Shown one piece after another: positions 40,310-52,413 of a DNA stretch of 54,109 nucleotides. The stretch's first letter is position 1. Each line of letters starts with the position of its first letter. Source of the DNA: Lysinibacillus fusiformis (GTDB lineage: Bacteria; Bacillota; Bacilli; Bacillales_A; Planococcaceae); contig JASENG010000021.1 of the NCBI GenBank assembly GCA_030027265.1, positions 1-54,109 on the forward strand, read 5' to 3'. The notes under the pieces were generated by a model. It ran no database searches and was not told the DNA's origin. It saw only the letters and a list, made by a program, of their open reading frames with translations. A program made the translations under genes and the position numbers.

Positions 40310-40408
40310 GAAAAAACGCCTCCTTAGCACTCGTTGGATTATACGGACTACTTTTCTAGCTGTCAACCAATTTTGCTTTTTAAAAAATAGTCTCATTTAA
40401 ACGAAGCC

Positions 40409-40440
40409 TTCCTAAACGCAGTATTGGAGGCGTTTAGGAA
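40409..40440 (-). promoter_or_regulatory. Perfect 11-bp hairpin between tatD and yabE
   Basis: TTCCTAAACGC (40409-40419) and GCGTTTAGGAA (40430-40440) are perfectly complementary with a 10-nt loop. It starts 3 bp after the tatD stop codon. No T-run follows on either strand, so it is not a standard terminator. It could stabilise the tatD mRNA end or act in the yabE leader. Confidence 0.6.
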
Positions 40441-40442
40441 AT

Positions 40443-41213
40443 CTATTCATCGAGATTGAAAAATTTGATAGCATTTGAGGTTGTTGCATTGGCAACTTCA
40501 TCAATGGATAGCTCTTTTTGGCGAGCAATTTCTTCAGCAACTAACGGCACATAAGATGGTTCATTACGTTTGCCTCGATAAGGATGCGGCGCTAAATATG
40601 GCGCATCTGTTTCAATCATTAAATGCTCTAGAGGGATTTCTTTTGCGACCTCTTTTGGCAATCGAGCATTCTTAAATGTAACAGGACCGCCAAGACTAAT
40701 CATGAAATTCATATCAATACATTCACGAGCAGTTTCAACGCTTCCACTGAAGCAATGCATAACGCCGCCAACGGACGCTGCATTTTCTTCACGTAATATT
40801 TTTACCACATCGCCTGTTGCTTCACGATTGTGAATAATGATTGGCAGTTTTAACTTTTGCGCTAGATGAATTTGTTTCCGAAATAGCTCTTGTTGTATCT
40901 CTTTCGGCGATTTATCCCAATAATAATCCAAACCAGTTTCGCCAATACCGACAACTTTGGGATGAGCGGCAAGCTGTTCTATCCACTCTAAATCTTCTGG
41001 TGTGCAATCAATTGCATCAACAGGATGCCAACCGATTACCGCATAGATAAATTCATATTCATTTGCTAGTTTCATTGCTCGTTCAATCGTTTTTCGATCG
41101 AAGCCAACAACTACCATTTTTTCAACTTTCGCTTCAATTGCTCTCTCGATTACTTGTTGTAAATCTTCGTCATATTGTTCTGCATTTAAATGGACATGTG
41201 TATCTATAAACAT
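40443..41213 (-). CDS. tatD: TatD-family metal-dependent DNase/hydrolase
   Basis: A 256-aa TIM-barrel metallohydrolase (YabD) of the TatD nuclease family. Metal-binding residues are visible: DTHVHLN at the N-terminus (HxH), the conserved GIGETGLDYY glutamate near residue 93, HNREA near 128, HCFSGS near 154 and ETDAPYLAP near 205. ATG after TTAGGAG. Downstream of metG, as in B. subtilis. Confidence 0.95.
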   Translation of the reverse strand: MFIDTHVHLNAEQYDEDLQQVIERAIEAKVEKMVVVGFDRKTIERAMKLANEYEFIYAVIGWHPVDAIDCTPEDLEWIEQLAAHPKVVGIGETGLDYYWDKSPKEIQQELFRKQIHLAQKLKLPIIIHNREATGDVVKILREENAASVGGVMHCFSGSVETARECIDMNFMISLGGPVTFKNARLPKEVAKEIPLEHLMIETDAPYLAPHPYRGKRNEPSYVPLVAEEIARQKELSIDEVANATTSNAIKFFNLDE

Positions 41214-41410
41214 ACGATTTCTCCTAACCTATTGTATTGGATTAAAACATTTCTTAGTTGACAAACAAATTACAGAATTATTACAAGGTCTATATTTTAT
41301 GTCACAAATCACATAGTTTTCTGCATTTTTTAGTAACATTTCCCTATTTCGACATTTAACTTCCATGAATTTATTATTATAATATAATTTCTTAGGTCCA
41401 AAGTCTTCGA

Positions 41411-41450
41411 GTGAAAAGCCTGTTGAACGAAGTTTGTCCAACAGGCTTAC
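41411..41450 (-). terminator. metG terminator
   Basis: Perfect 10-bp stem AAGCCTGTTG (41416-41425) with CAACAGGCTT (41439-41448), TTTTC on the minus strand; 15 bp past metG. Confidence 0.85.
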
Positions 41451-41462
41451 TAATTAAAATGC

Positions 41463-43427
<1,965 letters not shown>

Positions 43428-43462
43428 TTAAAATGGCCTCCATTGTCAACTGTATAGTGTTT

Positions 43463-43491
43463 ATTTTATCGAAGTAAGAAAATTGTTTCAA
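43463..43491 (-). promoter_or_regulatory. metG promoter
   Basis: Minus strand: -35 TTGAAA (43491-43486), 17-bp spacer, -10 TAAAAT (43468-43463), 36 bp upstream of the GTG. Confidence 0.6.
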
Positions 43492-43689
43492 TGAAAGAAT
43501 ATTATTACAGGAATTTGTCGAAAAATAGCGATAGGAAATGGTGTCAATTTATTGAAACTTTCCCACTATATATGCCGTTTTATAATAACAATCTCTACTA
43601 TCTGCAGTTTATTCTTAAAAAAACCTCATTTATCTATAATAATGTTCACAACCTGTTCACATCAAGTTTCAACCATTAATACTAAATAA

Positions 43690-43718
43690 TTGACGTATAT
43701 GGGATTACTTGGTATGAT
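43690..43718 (+). promoter_or_regulatory. abrB promoter
   Basis: Plus strand: -35 TTGACG (43690-43695), 17-bp spacer, -10 TATGAT (43713-43718), followed downstream by two Spo0A boxes. Confidence 0.8.
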
Positions 43719-43737
43719 TCTAATCAGAGGCAAAAGA

Positions 43738-43754
43738 TGTCGAATTTTGACGAA
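43738..43754 (+). promoter_or_regulatory. Tandem Spo0A boxes in the abrB leader
   Basis: TGTCGAA (43738-43744) and TTGACGAA (43747-43754) lie about 12-30 bp after the predicted start of transcription. This matches the known B. subtilis layout, where Spo0A-P binds downstream of the abrB promoter and represses it. Confidence 0.8.
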
Positions 43755-43794
43755 TTAAAAATATAATCTACAAAATATAGGAGGAAATATTGTC

Positions 43795-44073
43795 ATGAAA
43801 TCAACAGGTATCGTTCGTAAAGTCGATGAATTAGGACGCGTAGTTATTCCTATCGAACTTCGCCGCACATTAGGAATTGCAGAAAAAGATGCATTGGAAA
43901 TTTACGTGGATGACGACAAAATCATTCTTAAAAAATATATGCCTAACATGACTTGTGCTGTAACTGGAGAAGTTTCTGATCAGAACTTCCGTCTTGCTGG
44001 AGGTAAATTAATTTTAAGTCCAGAAGGTGCGGATCTTTTAGTAAAAGAAATCCAACAACACTTTTCAAAATAA
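43795..44073 (+). CDS. abrB: Transition-state regulator AbrB
   Basis: A 92-aa transition-state regulator that represses stationary-phase genes during growth. The N-terminal swapped-hairpin DNA-binding domain (residues 1-50) carries GIVRKVDELGRVVIPIELRRTLGI; the C-terminal half mediates multimerisation and contains the single motif MTCAVTGEVSDQN. ATG after AGGAGG with 11-nt spacing. It is one of the few plus-strand genes, as in B. subtilis where abrB also opposes its neighbours. Promoter and Spo0A boxes support sporulation control. Confidence 0.97.
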   Translation: MKSTGIVRKVDELGRVVIPIELRRTLGIAEKDALEIYVDDDKIILKKYMPNMTCAVTGEVSDQNFRLAGGKLILSPEGADLLVKEIQQHFSK

Positions 44074-44143
44074 TCGATAAGAAATCATAAACTTCTCGAA
44101 CACTTGCGAGAATTGCTTTCTTTATTCAACATAGGCCTAAACA

Positions 44144-44190
44144 ATAAAAGGCATTGCTATTTTTAAATCGTTTAAATAGCAATGCTTTTT
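44144..44190. terminator. Bidirectional terminator between abrB and rsmI
   Basis: Perfect 12-bp stem GCATTGCTATTT (44151-44162) with AAATAGCAATGC (44174-44185), flanked by A- and T-runs, between convergent genes. Confidence 0.9.
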
Positions 44191-44242
44191 ATTTATGACT
44201 ATGCCTGTTTTTAGGAAAAGCAAAATGTTTAAGTTGCAAACG

Positions 44243-45115
44243 TTACACATGATACTGCTGATAAACATCTCGTTTAGCTAATCCACGTAATTTTGCTACT
44301 TCTTTTATTGCATCTTTTGAATTCATTTGGTTTTCTTCTATTAAATGGTCAACATGTTCAACGATTGTTAAGCTTGCCCAGAAAGCTGCTTCTTCCACTT
44401 CCGCCTCACCATCTACGTTTCCTTCCAAAACAACACAAAACTCGCCACGAATTTCGTTTTCATTTACCCAATTAAGTGCTTCTGTAATGGTACCGCGCAA
44501 AAATTCTTCAAATTTCTTCGTCAATTCCCGAGCTAATACAATTTTGCGATTCCCTAAAATAAGCTCTAAATCCTTAAGTGTTTCCTTTAGTCGATGAGGA
44601 GCCTCATAAAAAATCATTGTCTCTTCCCGCTTTGCTAATTTCTCTAGCTGCAATCTACGCTCTTTTTTCTGACGATTTAAAAACCCAAAGAAGTAAAAGG
44701 GTTGAGGTGTAATCCCCGAGGCGATTAATGCGGTTAAAGCAGCATTGGCACCTGGCACTGGAACTACCGCGAAATCTTCTTCGATTGCTTTTACAACAAT
44801 ATCTGCACCTGGATCTGAAATACAAGGTAGTCCCGCATCACTCACCAAGGCCACAGATTTCCCTTCTCTTAAATAACTTAACAGCTTTTCTCCGCCTTGC
44901 TCTAAATTATGTTCATGATAGCTCACAAGAGGTGTTTGAATTTCAAAATAATTACATAGCTTTCTTGTATTTCGTGTATCTTCAGCAGCAATCACGTCTA
45001 CTTCTTTTAAAATGCGCAATGCACGTACGGTCATATCTTCTAAATTCCCTATCGGTGTTGCTACTAGATATAAACAGCTTCCTTGTTCATGCTGACTGCT
45101 TTTTTGTGATTTCAT
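44243..45115 (-). CDS. rsmI: 16S rRNA (cytidine-2'-O)-methyltransferase
   Basis: Methylates the ribose of C1402 in 16S rRNA. The 290-aa tetrapyrrole-methylase-fold protein shows LYLVATPIGNLEDMTVRAL (16-34), AAEDTRNTRKL and the VSDAGLPCISDPG loop, with EAPHRLKETL further on. The ATG overlaps the yazA stop (ATGA), so trmN6-yazA-rsmI form one operon. Confidence 0.96.
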   Translation of the reverse strand: MKSQKSSQHEQGSCLYLVATPIGNLEDMTVRALRILKEVDVIAAEDTRNTRKLCNYFEIQTPLVSYHEHNLEQGGEKLLSYLREGKSVALVSDAGLPCISDPGADIVVKAIEEDFAVVPVPGANAALTALIASGITPQPFYFFGFLNRQKKERRLQLEKLAKREETMIFYEAPHRLKETLKDLELILGNRKIVLARELTKKFEEFLRGTITEALNWVNENEIRGEFCVVLEGNVDGEAEVEEAAFWASLTIVEHVDHLIEENQMNSKDAIKEVAKLRGLAKRDVYQQYHV

Positions 45116-45375
45116 TCTTTCGCTCCTTCAATATACTTCAATTTTTCACTTCGCTTTAATTGTTTAAATGCGTATTCTGCCCGCATCGCCTCTTGCTTTG
45201 TCTCAAAGGTTTCATAATATACACATTTTACTGGTCGATGGGCCTTCGTATACTTTGCTCCCTTACCAGCGTTATGAGTTTCGACTCGTTTCTCCAGATT
45301 ATTTGTATAACCAGCATAAAGAGATTGATCTGCACATTCTAGTACATAAAAGAAATGATTATTTTTTGTCTCCAT
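45112..45375 (-). CDS. yazA: GIY-YIG nuclease-fold protein YazA
   Basis: An 87-aa UPF0213-type GIY-YIG domain protein. The motif appears as [19 protein letters not shown] (8-26), with R and E positions conserved ([16 protein letters not shown]). Its cellular substrate is unknown. The frame opens at a GTG (45387), but the ATG at 45375 with GTGAG upstream gives the family start. It overlaps the end of trmN6 by 17 bases and rsmI by 4. Confidence 0.93.
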   Translation of the reverse strand: METKNNHFFYVLECADQSLYAGYTNNLEKRVETHNAGKGAKYTKAHRPVKCVYYETFETKQEAMRAEYAFKQLKRSEKLKYIEGAKE

Positions 45376-46108
45376 ATAGAATCTCACTCACTTCAGCTGT
45401 ATACTCATTGTTTTCATCATATACGTATAATGGAGGCAATATCTTTAAATCTGGTTTCCCATCCTTAATTCCTTCTATTAATAATGTATTTGCTTCTTTG
45501 CCGAATTTCGGATAGACAAAGCGAATGCGTTTTGGTTCAAGGCGATTTGCACGCATGGCCGTCACAATATCGAGAAGTCTCCCTGGGCGATGGACAAAAG
45601 CAGCCTTTCCCCCTTGTTTTAGCAATTTACTTGCTGATTCTATTGCTTGTTCTAATGTGAGATGCAGTTCATGTCGGGCAATGGCATAATGCTCGCTAAT
45701 ATTCTTATCGCTTAGTTCATGTGCTAAAAAATATGGAGGATTACAAGTCACCACATCATATTTTTCAATTCCCAGCTTAGGCGGTATTTCTTTAACATCC
45801 CCAAGAACCATCTTTATTTGATTTTCCAATCCATTGTATTTCACGCTGCGTTCAGCCATATCGAATAGGCGTTCTTGCAATTCAACACCTATAATCTCAG
45901 CTTTGGTACGGGCACTTAGAAATAATGGAATTACGCCATTCCCTGAACAAAGGTCGACAATTTTCCCTTTATTTATAGGAACATTGACAAACCTCGATAA
46001 TAATACTGCATCTAATGAAAAAGAGAAAACAGACGGACTCTGAATGATTCTTAAATCCTCGGCCAATAAATAATCCAGCCGCTCATCTTCTTTTAACCAT
46101 TGTTCCAT
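45359..46108 (-). CDS. trmN6: tRNA1(Val) (adenine-N6)-methyltransferase-like protein
   Basis: A 249-aa SAM-dependent methyltransferase (YabB) probably modifying A37 of a tRNA. SAM-binding [15 protein letters not shown] (about 51-65) and the N6-adenine methyltransferase motif NPPYF (about 124-128) are visible. ATG after AGGAGG. First gene of the trmN6-yazA-rsmI operon. The exact tRNA target is inferred from the E. coli family member. Confidence 0.9.
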   Translation of the reverse strand: MEQWLKEDERLDYLLAEDLRIIQSPSVFSFSLDAVLLSRFVNVPINKGKIVDLCSGNGVIPLFLSARTKAEIIGVELQERLFDMAERSVKYNGLENQIKMVLGDVKEIPPKLGIEKYDVVTCNPPYFLAHELSDKNISEHYAIARHELHLTLEQAIESASKLLKQGGKAAFVHRPGRLLDIVTAMRANRLEPKRIRFVYPKFGKEANTLLIEGIKDGKPDLKILPPLYVYDENNEYTAEVSEILYGDKK

Positions 46109-46299
46109 AAAAAACCTCCTATTTAAAACGCTTTGTAACCGAAAATGGCTTCAGCCTAAAACACTCGCTATTGTGACTGCCATATTATCTGTCTAGTTAT
46201 CCAACTATTGATTTTGTTTGAATTTGGTTATCCGTTGATATGCCTTATCATTACTCATTGTACTATTAAAAATAGATAAATTAAAAAAATACACAAAAG

Positions 46300-46337
46300 A
46301 AAAGGCTGAAAACCACATAAAGTGGAATCAGCCTTTT
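46300..46337 (-). terminator. yabA terminator
   Basis: AAAAGGCTGA pairs with TCAGCCTTTT (46300-46309 and 46328-46337) with an inner CCAC/GTGG stem; T-rich on both strands. 16 bp past yabA. Confidence 0.88.
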
Positions 46338-46352
46338 ACTTTAAGAGAGAAT

Positions 46353-46709
46353 TTATGCATTTTGTTTATTTAAAAACGATAGGCAAAATAAACAATCTTC
46401 GCCTTTTCGAGAACCGCCAAAATGGACATGGCAAACGTGGAACCCTTCTTGGTATAGACGCGCTAAATTATCATATCCCTCTCCAATATCCAACAAGCTT
46501 ACTTTTTCTTCATTACTGCTCTCATCTGTAGAATCTGTAGATAAAAGCTCTTCTAGACGTCTACGTAGGTGAAGGTTTTCCGTTTGAATAGCTTGATGAT
46601 CTTCCACCATATGTGCAACATATTTTTTCAAATCATTATATTGTTGCTGTAGCGATTCGAGCTGTTGTTCGAATTCCATAACAGTATCTAAGAAATTACG
46701 GTCCTTCAC
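46353..46709 (-). CDS. yabA: Replication initiation control protein YabA
   Basis: A 118-aa protein that binds DnaA and DnaN and limits replication initiation. It has an N-terminal coiled coil (about 5-65, tetramerisation) and a C-terminal zinc-binding module HVCHVHF plus CLFC (about 92-112). Start is GTG at 46709, with GGGGTGG seven bases upstream. Order ricT-yabA is as in B. subtilis. Confidence 0.95.
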   Translation of the reverse strand: MKDRNFLDTVMEFEQQLESLQQQYNDLKKYVAHMVEDHQAIQTENLHLRRRLEELLSTDSTDESSNEEKVSLLDIGEGYDNLARLYQEGFHVCHVHFGGSRKGEDCLFCLSFLNKQNA

Positions 46710-46732
46710 TAGATAGCCACCCCATTGTTTAT

Positions 46733-47548
46733 CTATATCAAATTCTTCTCACATTCAATAATTTCTTCTAATGTGTATTCAACAGAACGTACCTGCTCTA
46801 CTAAGAAGACTTGAATTAATCGTTCTAATACATTAATGCCGACTACTTTACCTGGACCATCCGGCGTCATTGTCGAGTCACCGATGTCGGGCATTCCTTC
46901 TTTTGCATTTTCGTAATCATCATTCTCGTATTTTAGACAACACATAAGACGACCGCAAAGTCCGGAAATTTTCGTTGGATTTAATGATAAGTTTTGGTCC
47001 TTCGCCATTTTAATCGACACTGGATCAAAGTCCCCTAAAAATGTCGAACAGCATAGCATTCTACCGCATGGACCAATCCCACCTAGCAGTTTTGCTTCAT
47101 CACGCACACCAATTTGACGTAACTCAATACGTGTGCGGAAGATCGAAGCTAAATCTTTTACTAATTCCCTGAAGTCAACTCTTCCTTCAGCTGTGAAATA
47201 AAAGATAATTTTATTTCGATCAAATGTATACTCAACATCAACAAGCTTCATTTCTAACTTATGCTCACTAATCTTCGTGCTGGCTAGTTCAAATGCTCGT
47301 TGTGATTCTTGCCTATTTTCATCAACCTGGATGCGATCTCGTTCATCAGCGGGGCGCAATACTTGTTTTAGTGGCAATACGACATCATTTTCCCCCACTT
47401 GCTTCATTGGAACGACAATCTTTCCATATTCGACCCCTCTTGCTGTTTCTACTATGACATACTGCCCTTTTTCCAGTAGAAAATCACCGGGGTCAAAATA
47501 ATATATTTTACCCGCTTTTTTAAAACGGACTCCTACTACATTATACAA
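46733..47548 (-). CDS. ricT: RicT (YaaT), stage 0 sporulation/Y-complex protein
   Basis: A 271-aa PSP1-domain protein that joins RicA (YmcA) and RicF (YlbF) in a complex carrying Fe-S clusters. The complex speeds the Spo0F/Spo0A phosphorelay and supports RNase Y processing. Cysteine clusters CGRMLCC and CGRLMCC (about 150-190) are the probable cluster ligands. Start is TTG at 47548, inside the 3' end of holB, with GGAGGGG upstream and the same [19 protein letters not shown] opening I know from B. subtilis. Confidence 0.95.
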   Translation of the reverse strand: MYNVVGVRFKKAGKIYYFDPGDFLLEKGQYVIVETARGVEYGKIVVPMKQVGENDVVLPLKQVLRPADERDRIQVDENRQESQRAFELASTKISEHKLEMKLVDVEYTFDRNKIIFYFTAEGRVDFRELVKDLASIFRTRIELRQIGVRDEAKLLGGIGPCGRMLCCSTFLGDFDPVSIKMAKDQNLSLNPTKISGLCGRLMCCLKYENDDYENAKEGMPDIGDSTMTPDGPGKVVGINVLERLIQVFLVEQVRSVEYTLEEIIECEKNLI

Positions 47549-48545
47549 ATGTATACCCCTCCTGCAGATTAAGCATTAACTGCTCCATCAAAAGCGACCG
47601 ATTCATATTGCGCTGCAAATTTTGTCTAGCTTCTAAAATTGCTTGCAATTGATTAGACAGCCGATCATAAGTTGTGTGTAACGAAATTTCCTTCCAACTT
47701 TGCAACATGTCTGGATATGTACAAGAGCTTTGCGGATTTGCCTTTATTGCTACAATATCACGATATGCGAAAAGTAGTAAATCTAAGGCTCGTTCAATCT
47801 CTTCTTTTTCCTTGAAAGAAACCAACCAATCTTCGTACACAACCAATAATGCCTCATGGACATTTTTTCTGACTGTCTCTACTAATTTTAACACTGTTTT
47901 TCTTGCATGTGCAAACTGCTCATCATGCGCTAATGAAATCGCTGTTTCTAAATTATTTGTTAACATACTTACAGTGGACGCCATTGATAAGGTGATACCG
48001 TTATCCTGAAGTTGCTTTAATAAAATATCCCTTGGTATAGTCGCAAATTTTATATGTTGGCAACGGGATTGGATTGTCGGCAGGATGGCCTGATAACTTT
48101 CTGTTAATAAAATGGCCGTCACATTCCCCTCGGGCTCTTCTAAAAATTTCAGCAGTGTATTAGCGGAAGATGTATTCATACGATCGGCATGATGAAGAAC
48201 ATAAATTTTGCGCCCTTCCTCCATGCTAGTTTTCGTCATCCCAGAAATAAGGTCTCGAATTTGGTCGATTTTTATAAATTGTCCGTCTGGCTCCAATTGC
48301 TTTATATTTGGGTGATTACCAGTTTCAACACGTTTGCAATTTCGACATGTTTCACATGGAACATTTTTCGACGGGTTCAGACATAAAAGTAGTTTTATGA
48401 AGAACTTTGCAACTTCCTTTTTTCCCGTACCTTTTTCACCATCAAATATGTACGCATGACCAGTTCTATCTTTCTCAAAAATCGTTTGTAACTGCTTCAT
48501 TACTACGGGCTGCAACACCTTTAGCTCTTCCACATTTCCTGTCAC
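47541..48545 (-). CDS. holB: DNA polymerase III delta' subunit
   Basis: Clamp-loader subunit. The 334-aa AAA+ protein has a phosphate loop GEKGTGKKEVA near residue 38, a zinc module C-x8-C-x2-C-x2-C around residues 57-71 (CLNPSKNVPCETCRNC) and the LLKFLEEPEGNVTAILLTE sensor region. The GTG at 48554 sits on the ribosome binding site, so the GTG at 48545 (8 nt from AAAGG) is preferred with moderate certainty. Overlaps ricT by 8 bases. Confidence 0.92.
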   Translation of the reverse strand: MTGNVEELKVLQPVVMKQLQTIFEKDRTGHAYIFDGEKGTGKKEVAKFFIKLLLCLNPSKNVPCETCRNCKRVETGNHPNIKQLEPDGQFIKIDQIRDLISGMTKTSMEEGRKIYVLHHADRMNTSSANTLLKFLEEPEGNVTAILLTESYQAILPTIQSRCQHIKFATIPRDILLKQLQDNGITLSMASTVSMLTNNLETAISLAHDEQFAHARKTVLKLVETVRKNVHEALLVVYEDWLVSFKEKEEIERALDLLLFAYRDIVAIKANPQSSCTYPDMLQSWKEISLHTTYDRLSNQLQAILEARQNLQRNMNRSLLMEQLMLNLQEGYTFV

Positions 48546-48616
48546 TTTGTTCACCTTTTTCTTTTAACGTAACATTTATGAAAACAAAGTTAAATCTTCC
48601 ATTTTAACTTTTCTTA

Positions 48617-48664
48617 GAAAAAACCCCGTGTCCCCTACAGGAAAGTAAATAGACACGGGTTTTA
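48617..48664 (-). terminator. yaaR terminator overlapping its stop codon
   Basis: CCCGTGTC (48625-48632) pairs with GACACGGG (48652-48659), with flanking A/T pairs; TTTTTTC follows on the minus strand. The right arm reaches the yaaR stop codon (48664-48662). It separates darA-yaaR from holB. Confidence 0.85.
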
Positions 48665-49102
48665 CATATATAAATTAACTAGCAATCCTTTGATTTCGCC
48701 GATTTTATCCAGCAAATCGATTGAACTCTTTTCTTCACTTAAAATATCCTGTGCAAGTTCTATTAATCGCTCATCTATAGTTTCGACAATTTTCAAGCGA
48801 CGCCCTTCTCCAAAGCGATTCCAAGTATGGGATTGCTTCATATCAAGGCCGTATTCAACAGCTTCTTGCAAAAAACGTTTAATGAGCATTTTAAAACGAG
48901 TCAATTCACGTAAATTACGAGATTTTGCTACTCGATCACCAGCTGCAGAAATGTCACCCATTAATCTGGTTAACTGCTCTGTTTGCAGCTTCGTGCCCTG
49001 TTTCACAAGCACTTCCCCAAAGCGGTTTCCTGATTGGTTCGGTTGTTTGATATCAGAGTGATTCGTTTTTAAACCTACACGTAAATCTTGATTTATCTTC
49101 AA
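48662..49102 (-). CDS. yaaR: YaaR family protein (DUF327)
   Basis: A 146-aa helical protein of unknown function, found next to darA and holB in most Bacilli. The sequence is mostly alpha-helical with RFLQEAVEYGLDMKQSHTWNRFGEGRRLKIVETIDERL as its most conserved-looking part. The frame opens upstream, but the TTG at 49102 after GGAGG (10-nt spacing) gives the start MKINQDLRVG and a length equal to B. subtilis YaaR as I recall it. Confidence 0.85.
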   Translation of the reverse strand: MKINQDLRVGLKTNHSDIKQPNQSGNRFGEVLVKQGTKLQTEQLTRLMGDISAAGDRVAKSRNLRELTRFKMLIKRFLQEAVEYGLDMKQSHTWNRFGEGRRLKIVETIDERLIELAQDILSEEKSSIDLLDKIGEIKGLLVNLYM

Positions 49103-49270
49103 TACCCTTTCGCCTCCACCTAAACACAAAACCAAGTAGCGAAGCGTCTAGTGGTATTTTCATCTAAGACAGCTTCCATGGTTAACCCTTATTTTAACTG
49201 TTAAAAATACTATATATAATTCTACAATAATTCACTCGATGAACTATACGAAAATTTCTACTAAATAAGG

Positions 49271-49606
<336 letters not shown>

Positions 49607-49664
49607 TCACTCCCATATATTGAATTGGTGTTTATATTATAGCATACAAAATAGCCTTCTTCAT

Positions 49665-50300
49665 TTACTTTTCTTCTAGCGCCACACAGATCAGACGCCA
49701 GACATCTTCTACTACACTCTCCACAGACTGATCGGCATTTACTACTTTAATTCTATTAGGATACCGTTTTACTACTTCATGATAACCTTCCCTAACCTTT
49801 TCATGAAATGATAAGCTCTCAACATCAAGTCTATTCAATTCGCGCTCATTGTGTGCATGAATTCTGGCTAGTCCAACAGCAGGATTTAGATCAAAAAGGA
49901 TTGTCAGATCCGGCATACGTTTCCCAATCGCAAATTCATTGATCGATAAGACTTCATCCATGCCAATACCACGGGCATAACCTTGGTAAGCTAAAGAAGA
50001 ATCGATAAAACGATCACATAATACCAGTTTACCCTGTTTCATGGCAGGCTCAACCTTTTCAAAAAAATGCTGGCTTCTAGCAGCCGCATATAATAAAGCT
50101 TCTGTTCGTTCATCCATCGCTGTGTTAGCAGGGTTTAAGATAACTTCCCGGATTTTTTCGGCAATTTCAATTCCACCTGGCTCTCGAGTGGCTAAAATGT
50201 CGATGTCTTGCTCACGTAATCTCTCGGCAATTTTGTTTAAAATTGTCGTTTTTCCTGCTCCTTCTGGGCCTTCAAAAGTTATAAATAAATTGCTTTTCAT
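49665..50300 (-). CDS. tmk: Thymidylate kinase
   Basis: Phosphorylates dTMP to dTDP. The 211-aa P-loop kinase has [16 protein letters not shown] (9-24), the DR-x motif [17 protein letters not shown] (about 95) and TREPGG (39-44). ATG after GGAGGAA. Follows the decarboxylase gene by 19 bp. Confidence 0.97.
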   Translation of the reverse strand: MKSNLFITFEGPEGAGKTTILNKIAERLREQDIDILATREPGGIEIAEKIREVILNPANTAMDERTEALLYAAARSQHFFEKVEPAMKQGKLVLCDRFIDSSLAYQGYARGIGMDEVLSINEFAIGKRMPDLTILFDLNPAVGLARIHAHNERELNRLDVESLSFHEKVREGYHEVVKRYPNRIKVVNADQSVESVVEDVWRLICVALEEK

Positions 50301-50319
50301 TTCTATATTCCTCCGATTG

Positions 50320-51741
50320 TTACTTTATGACGTAAATGAGCTTTTCGTTCAAGCGATGTTGTCCCTGAAAAGCTGCACCTACTGCAAGTAACTCTTCTAG
50401 TTGACTTAATTTGGCCACTGTAATCTTTTCTCCTGGCAAGAACAAGGGAATTCCAGGTGGATATGGAATCAGCATACTTGCAGAAACACGGCCAATCGCT
50501 CTCATATATGGCACCCATTCCTTATCAAGCTGTTCTAATTCGTCATAGGAAAACTCCGGTGTTGATACCGTTGTATTTTCATTTGATGAAGCAACAGTTT
50601 GAATGATATTGGCTTCTATTTTTCTAAGATTTAAAATTGCTTCTTTAATGCGTATACGAGCCTCTGCAAATGGATAGGTTTGTCCATGCTTTAATAGCGG
50701 TAAAATGAATAATACTTGATACGGATCAGCTAATTCAACATATATCCCTTGCGCTTCAAGCACTTCTTTTAACTGGAATCCTGTATACCCTGGAAAACGT
50801 AGGAGCAGCTTTAACGGATCATCAACTTCAATTACCTGCAGGGGCTGGATAGCACGCAATCCTTCAACCCACTGATTCCGTTTATCCTTTAAATATGCTG
50901 CATCTCTTTCTAAATAGCTATCAATATAGTCTCTTGCATCATCCAGCGAGGCAAGCAGCAAATAAGACGGACTGCTTGATTGAAGCATTCTTAGATAATG
51001 ATTAATTTTTTCAGCATCGATTAACGCTGAATTTACATGTAAAAATGAAGCCATTGTCATAGCAGGAAGTGTTTTATGTGCCGATTGAACAACGACATCT
51101 GCTCCTAATTGAACCGAAGAGGATGGAAATGTATCGCTAGCGATAAAATGAGCTCCGTGGGCCTCGTCAACCAATACTGGTATCCCCAGCTCATGACACA
51201 TTTTAATTTGCAGCCTCAAGTCTTCCCCGGCTACACCATAGTAGGTTGGGTAAGTTAGAACAACTGCTTTTGCATCAGGATGAAGCTGCAATGCTTCATG
51301 TAATGTAGATGCAGGAACCGCTCCTGCTGTGGCTGTAGCAGCATCCCAGACAGGTGCAACAAAGATTGCTTTTGCGCCAACCAGCTCTAATGCATGAAAA
51401 ATTGATTTGTGTGCATTTCTTTGCACAATAATTTTTTCATTTCTCTTGCAAGTTGCATAAATCATCGCAAGATTCCCTACTGTCGATCCATTTACTAAAA
51501 AGAAGCTTCTATTCACTTGATATGCCTTAGCTAAAAGCATTTCAGCTTGCGCAATCGCCTCTTCAGGATGATGAAAATCATCTAGGCCCGCCAGTTCTGT
51601 TAAATCATATGTAAGAGCTTCTTTGATTGTTAATGGTAAATTTGATAGCAAGCCATTTTTATGACCTGGCACATGCCAACTCAACGGCTCCTTTTCAGCA
51701 AATTTTTGCAAAGCTGAAACGACCGGTCTTTCCCTTTTCAT
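50320..51741 (-). CDS. Orn/Lys/Arg decarboxylase family protein (YaaO-like)
   Basis: A 473-aa fold-type I PLP enzyme of the ornithine/lysine/arginine decarboxylase family. Visible are the N-terminal HVPGHKNG, the cofactor region [17 protein letters not shown], the DEAHGAHF aspartate near 198 and the Schiff-base lysine in [15 protein letters not shown] (about 223-237). It has the large-domain and C-terminal domain but lacks the N-terminal wing of the 700-aa E. coli enzymes, like B. subtilis YaaO and SpeA. The substrate (arginine or lysine) cannot be decided. It occupies the yaaO position next to tmk. ATG after GGAGTGAG. Confidence 0.9.
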   Translation of the reverse strand: MKRERPVVSALQKFAEKEPLSWHVPGHKNGLLSNLPLTIKEALTYDLTELAGLDDFHHPEEAIAQAEMLLAKAYQVNRSFFLVNGSTVGNLAMIYATCKRNEKIIVQRNAHKSIFHALELVGAKAIFVAPVWDAATATAGAVPASTLHEALQLHPDAKAVVLTYPTYYGVAGEDLRLQIKMCHELGIPVLVDEAHGAHFIASDTFPSSSVQLGADVVVQSAHKTLPAMTMASFLHVNSALIDAEKINHYLRMLQSSSPSYLLLASLDDARDYIDSYLERDAAYLKDKRNQWVEGLRAIQPLQVIEVDDPLKLLLRFPGYTGFQLKEVLEAQGIYVELADPYQVLFILPLLKHGQTYPFAEARIRIKEAILNLRKIEANIIQTVASSNENTTVSTPEFSYDELEQLDKEWVPYMRAIGRVSASMLIPYPPGIPLFLPGEKITVAKLSQLEELLAVGAAFQGQHRLNEKLIYVIK

Positions 51742-51874
51742 TTTCTCACTCCGTTCATTCTATCCCTTACTATTATAGTCAAAGAGGGGAGGAAAACGAA
51801 AGTGAATAAGCGAAAGCTTGTTGGATATTTAACTCTTTACCCACAAGCATAATATGTTTAAACTCTATCATTTT

Positions 51875-52235
51875 TCAATCGAACTGAATCACTTCCAAAA
51901 CATTTCCAAATGGATCTTTTATTGCAGTAAAATAGCCTGGTGGACATTTCTGAGGGGTATCAAAAATTAGAGGAATCTCTTTTTGTTTATATTCTTCTAT
52001 TGTTTTTTCAATATCTAATGATTGTAAAGCTATAACTGTTGTTGCTTGTGTACCATATTGAATATCACTATTAATCTCACATTTCTGCAGAATGACGGCA
52101 ATTCCTTCCTGTTGTAATTTGAATGATTTCCTTCGAGTATTCTTTTTGCACAACAAATCCCAGCTTTGTTTCATAAAAATCTTTAGCTGTTTCCATATCA
52201 GCTACAAATATTGTAACGACACATATATTTGGCAA
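51875..52235 (-). pseudogene. Frameshifted VOC/glyoxalase-family gene
   Basis: The gene starts at a TTG (52235) with GGAGGG eight bases upstream and reads VTIFVADMETAKDFYETKLGF, a typical VOC opening. Near 52115-52121 the frame must move by one base to continue as LQQEGIAVILQKCE and end in the VOC C-terminus YFTAIKDPFGNVLEVIQFD. Removing one A restores a single frame of about 120 aa. VOC proteins include glyoxalases, dioxygenases and resistance proteins; the substrate is unknown. Confidence 0.8.
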
Positions 52236-52413
52236 ATCAGGAACCCTCCTTAGATCGTTTATTAATAGATAAATTTTATATCTAATCAGTATTTTCCTTC
52301 TTTTGTTAGGAATAAATTTTTTATAGGTTAGTAAATAACTAATCCATCCAGAATTTAAAATATAGATAGGAAAAGGTTAGTATTCAACGATTTTATATTT
52401 TATGTATCGACTT

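Noticed and set aside
41229..41441. 70-aa minus-strand frame between metG and tatD
   Set aside because: It starts inside the metG terminator hairpin, has no ribosome binding site and shows no recognisable domain.
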